The notes under the pieces: generated by a model
Seen by the model: the letters and a program-made list of their open reading frames with translations, nothing else
Told to the model about the DNA's origin: nothing
The model's database searches: none
Shown: positions 57,290 to 64,000 of the stretch, one piece after another
How the letters are laid out: every line of letters starts with the position of its first letter
How positions within the stretch are numbered: the stretch's first letter is position 1
Made by a program: the position numbers and the translations under genes
Assembly (NCBI GenBank): GCA_003952965.2
Contig: CM025853.1
Coordinates: 6,495,007 to 6,559,006 of the forward strand
Reading direction: 5' to 3'
Source: Morella rubra
Taxonomy: Eukaryota > Streptophyta > Magnoliopsida > Fagales > Myricaceae
DNA: 64,000 nt

Positions 57290-57959
57290 TGGAAAACGGT
57301 TCGAACGCTAACAAAAGTCGTTCGAACGTTGTAACGTGCGCACGCTTACAAAACAAGTCCGAACCCTACTCGTCCGAACGATATTTCTAGCATGCACACG
57401 GTTTTTATTAGGAAACCGTTCGCATGGTAATAAAACACGTTCCAACGTGTTCTGCAGAAATTGCATCCGAACTTCATTTGTAAAAGTTCAAATGGTGTTT
57501 GAAGCTGACAAAAAATATTTCGTCATAATGAAACAACGGTGCGGACGTCTTCACAAATGCGTCCGGACATATTTACATTATCATTCGGACGTTGTTATAC
57601 AATGTGCGGACGTTTATTCTGTGACAAAATGTATTTCGTCACATTGGACTAACCATTCGCATGAGCTGTGCGAACGTATAGAGAGAACGTTCGCACAGCT
57701 CATGCGAACGGATGGACTGTACTGGGCATGATGATTTTCAATTTCGTCAATATGGCACAAAACCGTTCGGACGTGGTTATATACCGTCCGAACGGTTTTG
57801 AGTGACAGAACACCAAAATCGTCACCTAAAACATTGGCTGAAGGCTTTAGGTGACAAACCGAGTGACAACTTAGTTTTGTCACCCAAAACCTTAGCTGAC
57901 AAAATTAGTACTTTGGATGACAAATTTTTTTGTCACCCAAAGTATTTTTTCTTGTAGTG
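57290..57959. repeat. CACTA 3' subterminal region with nested palindromes
   Basis: Dense copies of TTCGAACG, GTCCGAACG and GTTCGCA in both orientations. Two perfect palindromes stand out: arms 57656-57677/57687-57708 (22 bp, 9-base spacer) and 57759-57773/57785-57799 (15 bp, 11-base spacer). Then repeated GTGACAAA/TTTGTCAC and CACCCAAAG motifs lead into the terminus GTAGTG at 57959. Such repeats are the binding sites of CACTA accessory proteins in characterised elements. Binding here is inferred. Confidence 0.8.
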
Positions 57960-60900
57960 ATTGAATGATACAGATACTTCAACTATCAAATCTTTAAATT
58001 TTTAATTAATTAATTGACTTTTAATTTCCTCGAAATAATGTTTCAGAGATTTGCATTATCGATCATATGGTTTTGTTTATATTGTAGTAGATGTGGACTA
58101 ATTTTATTTTCAAGTGCACATGGTGACATGTCCCGTTGCTTTCAGCTTACAAATTGGCTCCTCATCTGATTAATCTAATTATGTGACAGGTCATGATATA
58201 TATATGGCCAAATGTTTTTTTTTTTCAAGTTTAGTGACTATTGGGACTGTTCCAATACCAGCCCATGGAAATTATATGAACAAATGTATGACAGGTCGAT
58301 CCCTATCATAAACTGTTGTTTTTCGTTCTGTTTTTTTTTTTTTTTTCGTTGTTGTCTTAATACTTTCAATTCTGAAGGGTTAACTTTTGGCGACGAAAAT
58401 TTGATATCGTCCCAAAATGGGTACCCGGTCTACCTTTCAGAGACGACACGAAATTCGTGACTAAAAGAACACTTTCAACACGAAATTTATGTCGTGGCCA
58501 GGAATATCGTCCATAATTTTCGGCAAGTCACCTGCAGGTGTGCGTTCTGGCTTTTTTATTCCTTTAAAATATTATTTACGCAACAATAATCGAAAACAGT
58601 AGCTAGATAGAAGTACAGTTGATGTCCAGGTATATATTCAATACCTTAAAAATATTACCTCAGGCAAAATTCACACTCCACATAATAAAATATTCTCTAT
58701 CTTGAGCAAGTCAAATATTTTGCGTGTTCCCCCCCCCCCTTTTTTTTTTTTATGAATTCTCTATCTTGAGAAAATCCGGAAAAGAATACTTTTTTCTGCA
58801 AGCAAGTATGACGCAGATAGTTCAACTATCAAAGCTTTCACTTTTTAATTAATTAATTGACATGTAATTATGTCCTCAAAATTATAATGTTTCAGAGATT
58901 TGCATGCATTATTATTTTTAGAGTTTGTATCAAATAATTTTGTTTTTATAGTTATAGTTAACCCCATTAACATTCGATGTGCACTTTTTTTATTTTGTAA
59001 AAGAGCGAAGCACTAGGTTCTGGTCGGCCTGCGTAAAAAAACTCTTTCATTTCTTTATGTATGCCAGTCTTCATACTTTGCTTTGCAGTCGAGACTCTTA
59101 TTACACAACTAACTAGTTTGTTGTACCGAGTCTAAAGGCACCTGAAAAACATAGTTTAGACCTTAACAACACCTAAAAGGGATAAATAAGTGTTTTCCGA
59201 TAAAAAAAAATTCAATAATTATTTTAGTACATGGTCTAAAATTGTTTAGCCTAGATATGTATAATAATAAAGTCAATCAACAAAATAAGCAATCACATAA
59301 AAAGTAAAATAATAAATCACATGAGAAGACAAGGATTTTATTCACAAAGTAGAAAACCTTTAAAATACCATTCAAAGGAAAAATCATTCCGGGCTAACAG
59401 CCACTAGAAATTCACTAAAAATAAATCTTTACAATCATTTAGACACTCTGGATGTTTCACAACTAAAGAATGGATTAAATTATGATTTTATAGGAGAAAA
59501 ACTGATAGATTTAAGTAATGAGTATCAAGAGATTTTTCTCACTCAATTGGGGGGCTCACGGAAACTCAAGAACTGCTTTCCTAGGGTTAATGGACAACCC
59601 ACCAATAAACATGAGAGATACCTTAAGTTTTTTCTTTTATAGGGCTTTGAAAAATTTGGGTTTTTTGAAATCCGCAGCTTCTCGTCTCGAGCATTGGTCG
59701 AGCGTAAGAGTGTTCACATAGTTCATCCAACATGGAAGCAGCGTCCATTTTCGTCACTGTTGTGACGAGTCTTTGCATTGCCGCTATTGGGAAGATCATC
59801 TCCCTCATTGCGGCCATTGAATTCCGCCATTAAGTCCCCTTCCCACAGCCTCCTGACGGTGGCATTTCATACGAAGGGTGGTGATGAAGGTTCTTGAATT
59901 GGGCCAGTGTTGGTGATGAGAAACTCAAATGGTAAATTTAAGAACGTAGGTAAAGCCATGTCAACGTCTATATCAAATACTGAAAAATGTGGGATCAAAA
60001 TTTTAAAGTTTAAAATCGAAGGACCAATCTGTAATAAGGTGCAAAATGTAAGCATTAAAATGCCAAATTCCCTTACTTTTAAAGCACAAATCACTGCAAC
60101 AAGTTTCTGCTCGGTCAAACATTATCTTTTTTTACTCAATGCAAACATTGTCTCTGGGAACTTAATTTGCAAAAATAAAAAATTCTCTTGGGAAACTATC
60201 TATCCACAAGAAATAGGCATTATTCAACTGAAGTTGATTAGACTGTCCTATAAACTATCTCATACTTGATAATAAACTTCCGGAACAAGTGATCCGCTGG
60301 AGAGGGTAATAACGTTTCAGGGGAATTGACCTAATTAGTAGGTAGAAGCCGTGGATCACATGTTCATTTTTAGGGAAATTTCAAAATTATTATATATTGG
60401 AGGTTTTATGAGATTTTAAAAAACTACCTAGATTTTCAGCATTAGAAAATTACTGTTAGGGTTTAGGCCATAATTGTAAAATCACTCTCTCCACTACATT
60501 TCGTTCTAGATTTCCAACAAATTCAATGACGTGACATAAATAACTAAGCGATACAGATACCTAAATGATACTAAACAAAAGGTAGTAATGTATAGATAAA
60601 CATATAAACACATAACCACAGAAAAATATATAAACAGCAAACATAAAGAATGTAGAGAACATACTAATGTGTGTGTGTATATATATATATAAACTTTTAA
60701 ATAAGTTCAAATGAGCCGAATTGAACCTATATGAATTTTGTTTGTCAGTTAAATTAAGCCAAGCCAAGTTTAGTTAAGTTTAGCTTGTTTTAAATTCGAG
60801 TTAGATATGATGTTAAAACTGGGCTCATTTATTAAACGATCAAAGCTTATACGAGCCAAACTCGAACTGTTCATGAATGGTTCATTTACAGCCTTATTCA

Positions 60901-61789
60901 ATGTAAAACACTATATATTGAAATACTGTTAGATTAACATGTTGTATTTTTCTCCGAAACTTCACCATATAATTTAAATATAGTCAATTGAGGAGGATAC
61001 TACTCCACTATTCTCATGACCTTTGTCGGCCAAAGGAAGAGAAACTTTTCCACTATCTGAATTCTATCATTTGGTGGATACTAGGGTGAGCGTTGAATTT
61101 CGCACGAAATAACTCTCTTTCTTCTTTTTATTTGTGACTTTTTGATTGCAAGTGTGTGCAAATTTATTTTTGCAATATAACATTACAACATGCTATAAGT
61201 AACTGAAGACTTTGAACTCGATATTTATTGCAAGTAGTGAACATTATTTCGAGGATATTAGCAGTCAATTAATTAATTAGAAAGTCGACGCTTTGATAGT
61301 TTTTGTATGATCTGTATCATAATTGAACTATGATAGTTGAATTGAAAACAAATAAGTGATAGTGATTTTCAATATTATCCAGATTTTCTAAAAATCTTCA
61401 CGATCTTCTTAATTTTCTCGATCGACTAGAATGACATAAATAAAATTTCTAAAAGAAAAACATTAAAATAGCAGAAACGAGCAACATGTGACTCGCCCAA
61501 GACAGTATTTTATTATGTGTAGTACAGCTATAGGTAACAACGTCCACATTGTCCATCTCCTTTTTCCTTTTTCTTTTTTTTTTTTATGTTTACCATACAT
61601 AACATAATATATATATGAAAATAAAATAAAAGCACGAAGGCGCGAAATGTGAGAGCTTGCCAAAGACGTCCCACTTCTAAGGTTAATTAATTAAGATTTA
61701 ATTATTAATATAGTACTTGAGGAATTCATTTTTAACAAATCATTTCCTATGGATATAATTTTAAATAGGGAGCCGAGTTTATGTGATCT
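57960..61789. other. AT-rich intergenic region
   Basis: No gene recognised over 3.8 kb. Three related AT-rich segments of about 100 bp occur at 57961-58068, 58803-58905 and, inverted, 61250-61345 (shared ACTATCAAA and TTAATTAATTAATTGAC). A GACGAAAA..CACGAAATTCGTG segment at 58388-58465 resembles degenerate transposon-end sequence. (GT)n(AT)n lies at 60669-60691, and C9-T12 homopolymers near 58731-58751. Open frames at 59518-59721, 59867-60118 and 59907-60269 show no family similarity. Confidence 0.5.
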
Positions 61790-61795
61790 GTTTTT

Positions 61796-61805
61796 TATAT
61801 ATATA
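61796..61805 (+). promoter_or_regulatory. Candidate TATA box of the P450 gene
   Basis: TATATATATA about 106 bp upstream of the ATG at 61911, at a plausible distance for a plant core promoter with a leader of about 75 bp. It is followed by a tandem TTTCCCAGGTTAAATACTTCCCAGG stretch. The assignment is by position only. Confidence 0.4.
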
Positions 61806-61910
61806 GGTTTCCCAGGTTAAATACTTCCCAGGTTTCCCAGACTAGCAGGCCACAGCGTAGTTTCACATAACTCCGAGCCTCCGAGGTGGAGATAGGATAC
61901 AACGTCTAGC

Positions 61911-63720
61911 ATGGCCGGTTTCCAATATTACTTGCTCTGCTTCCTTCTGTGTTTGCTCTCGACCTTATTATTGAAATACGTCTTCGGCAAGCGTAACAAG
62001 TCAGGGACTCATCTCACCTTCCCCCGATCCCACCAGCCCTCCCACTAATCGGTCACCTCCACCTCCTCGGGCCACACTTCCACATATCTTTGCAAAGCCT
62101 CTCCGCCAAGTATGGTCCACTTTTCCGTCTCCACCTTGGAGCTTCTCGGTGGATCGTCGTTTCATCGCCTGCTATGGCGACCGAAATATTCAAAATCCAG
62201 GATCTCGCTTTCGCGGACCATGCGAAACTAGGTTCGTCCGCCGAAGAAACGCCGTACAAAAAATATGGGTTGTTTTCCACCCCGTATGGTGATTATTTCC
62301 GGTTTGTCAGGAAGGTATTGATGACCGAACTGCTTTCTCCCAGGCAGATTGAACGCTCACGGGCTGTTCGAGAGGAAGAACTGATCCGATTTTTGCACAG
62401 TTTGGTTGAGTGTGCTGAGAAGAAAGAGCTTGTTGATGTGGGTGCTGAGCTCATGAAGCTCACAAGTAACGCTCTTAGCAGGCTAGTCGTGAGCGCAAGG
62501 TGTTCAGACAAAGGTGATGAAGCTGAAGGGATTCGGGAGCTGGTGAAAGAAACCTTTGAGGTAGGTTCAAGGATGATTCTTGGGGATGTGTTCGGGCCGC
62601 TGGGAAAATTGGTTTCCCTGCTGTATACGAAGCAGAACAGGAATTTGCACTTAAAGTTTGATGCGTTTTTGGAAAGGATGCTGAAGGATCATGAAGATCA
62701 GAACAAGAAGATACAGCATGAAGATTTAACGGATATGTTATTGAAGCTGCATAAAGATGATAAGGCTGATGTCGAGATGACCAGATCCCATCTCAAGGCT
62801 TTAATGGTGGTAAAGTTTCTGCCTCTTAGCTTTAAATCACCGATCATTAATTTTTCCATTTTTTGTTTTGTTTGGTTCTTTGAAAGATGATGCTGATTGC
62901 TGATAAAGCACAATTTCAACTATTTTCAAAAACATAATATTAACGTTTGGTTTTATGAAAGCAGACTCGTGTACAAGAAAAAGAAAAGGTTAAAGACTTG
63001 CCCAATGCTTAGAATACCTTAAGGTCTACTTGTAATGAGATCATATTTAAACTCTTAGTCTTTCTCTCATTGACTCGAATGTTGTAGGATCTTTTTATTG
63101 GAGGCTTTGGCACCACATCAGAGACCATATTATGGACAATTGCTGAGCTTATCAACCATCCAAATGCATTCAACAAGCTCAGACAAGAGATAAAGTCAGT
63201 TGTTGGTAGTTCTAGACTGGTGGAGGAATCAGACGTCACAGGTCTCCCTTACTTGCAAGCAGTTGTAAAAGAAGGATTAAGACTATATCCGCCGCTACCT
63301 GTAACCACAAGGTCAGCCCGCCAAGATTGTAAGATACAAGGTTTCGATATACCCAAAGCGTCCATGATGTCAATCAATCTGTACGCGATAATGAGAGATC
63401 CAGAGTCATGGTTAAATCCGAATGAGTTCTGGCCAGAAAGGTTCCTAGTTTCTACAAAATTAGAGGAAGAAGCTGTGGGAGAAAATTTAAATTTACTTAC
63501 TTTTGGGGCGGGGAGGAGAGCATGCCCCGGTGCAAAGTTGGCGTTGACTATACTATATAGGACAGTTGCAGCCATGGTTCAATGCTTTGATTGGAAGGTT
63601 GGCGGAGATGGAGAAGCTAAGGTTAATATGGAAAGTGAAAAAGGCTCTTTTCTACACATGGCTCATCCACTTATATGCCTTCCGGTTGTTCACTTCAACC
63701 CATTTGCTTCTTCGATATAG
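61911..63720 (+). CDS. Cytochrome P450, CYP71 clan; exon 1 frameshifted
   Basis: A heme-thiolate monooxygenase anchored in the ER. Exon 1 runs from the ATG at 61911 to about 62809 (donor GTAAAG) and exon 2 from 63088 to the stop at 63720, a single phase-0 intron as in A-type plant P450s. Reading: MAGFQYYLLCFLLCLL (membrane anchor), PPALPLIGHLHLLGPH (proline hinge) after a one-base loss or two-base gain near 62013-62040, SAKYGPLFRLHLGA, the I-helix region DLFIGGFGTTSET, ExxR in KEGLRLYPP, PERF, and the heme loop FGAGRRACPGAKLA. About 510 residues if the frame is restored. The I-helix has Gly where the acid of the usual GG(T/x)(D/E)T(T/S) motif should be. It resembles CYP93/CYP705/CYP712-type enzymes, but the substrate is unknown. 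The frameshift may be a real mutation or an assembly error, so this could be a gene or a young pseudogene. Confidence 0.75.
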
Positions 63721-64000
63721 CTGATCACTCATCTGATCATGGTGTTGTGTTCACTCACATATCGTTTTCCCGCTTATAAATAAGCACACATATACGTGGG
63801 TACCTAGACCTGGGGGTCATGTTTACAAATTATGCGTACACGCGGCCTTTAGGCGCTGTTGTATGCTTGCTTTGTTCCGTTTGTACCATACATGAAGCTT
63901 TCGATTATGCACTCTGTTAGTGTTAATTTGTATTTTGGCAAGATATGTGTCAAATTGTTTTTTAAATGTGAGTTGTATTTTTCTATCAATGATCTTGATA
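63721..64000. repeat. P450 3' flank, parent copy of the duplicated flank
   Basis: Matches 45495 onward on the plus strand and 43450 downward on the minus strand: CTGATCACTCATCTGATCAT, ATAAGCACA..TATACGTG, TGTATGCTTGCTTTGTT and GGCAAGAT.TGTGTCAAATT. The copies in the inverted arms continue 1.4 kb, so the parent flank probably continues past the window end. Whether copia B also follows here cannot be seen. Confidence 0.85.

Larger units (their letters stand above)
50278..57959 (+). mobile_element. CACTA (En/Spm) transposon lacking a recognisable 5' end
   Basis: The 3' terminus at 57959 reads (minus strand) CACTACAAGAAAAAATAC. Inside are a TNP2-like gene (51768-55268), a Transposase_24-like gene (55386-57119) and a palindrome-rich subterminal region (57290-57959) with CGTTCGAACG and CGTCCGAAC motifs. 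Similar motifs (GTTCGGACG, GTCCGGATG) recur at 50470-50740 and 51190-51300. No CACTA terminus was found between 49963 and 51768. The 5' end is probably deleted, or this is a fusion of two CACTA pieces. Confidence 0.85.

Noticed and set aside
59867..60269. Overlapping open frames of 83 and 120 codons on opposite strands
   Set aside because: Both are in AT-rich intergenic DNA with no motif. Neither shows codon bias, and they overlap each other.
62090..62890. P450 coding starting at 62090
   Set aside because: That position is a TTG inside the conserved region. The membrane anchor and a proper ATG lie upstream at 61911, so this is only the start of the frame after the indel. The stretch past 62809 is intron.

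Overview
The window is plant nuclear DNA. It has wall-associated kinase (WAK) exons with plant-type introns, a cytochrome P450 of the plant A-type (CYP71) clan, Ty1/copia retrotransposons primed by initiator-Met tRNA, and hAT, Mutator-like and CACTA DNA transposons. The low GC content and a legumin-like seed-protein fragment fit a eudicot, perhaps a woody one, but the species cannot be named from sequence alone. The region is repeat-rich and gene-poor. The only near-complete host gene is a P450 at the right end (61911-63720), and it has a frameshift in exon 1. I found no RNA gene, CRISPR array, or sign of bacterial or viral DNA.

Layout. 1-5434: a broken WAK gene on the minus strand (WAK-A). 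Its first exon is split by a Mutator-like element that carries what looks like the 5' end of an 11S legumin gene. This block, with half of a copia LTR in the WAK upstream region, was then tandemly duplicated. 6743-10598: a decayed hAT element with an exact 8-bp target-site duplication (TSD). 12543-20468: a full-length but inactive copia element (copia A) on the minus strand. 21268-26139: a second WAK pseudogene (WAK-B), with signal peptide, galacturonan-binding region, EGF exon and the C-terminal part of the kinase in the correct exon order. Its EGF exon is split by a solo LTR. 26262-27330: a tandem LTR-like repeat, one copy of which holds a Tourist-like MITE. 27806-31830: a second-family hAT element, an assembly gap (N run 31228-31329) and one end of a CACTA element.

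31836-49962 is the most structured part. A copia element on the minus strand (copia B') carries an inserted hAT element, which itself carries a solo LTR. Beyond it lies a P450 3'-end fragment with its downstream flank. The same P450 flank and copia (copia B, plus strand) recur in opposite orientation at 45284-49962. The two arms are separated by a fragment of a third copia element (43694-45283), so this is a large, decayed inverted duplication. The apparent parent P450 lies at 61911-64000 with the same 3' flank. 49963-57959: a CACTA element with TNP2-type and Transposase_24-type genes and a palindrome-rich 3' end, but no recognisable 5' terminus. 57960-61790: AT-rich intergenic DNA.

How it fits together: there is no operon or pathway here. 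The window is a record of duplications and nested insertions that broke two WAK genes and copied the 3' end of a P450. Six related copia LTRs of about 1.1-1.26 kb suggest that one LTR family colonised the locus repeatedly. I found no convincing new biological system. The best leads are the legumin-carrying Mutator-like element, the inverted duplication, and the palindromic CACTA terminus.
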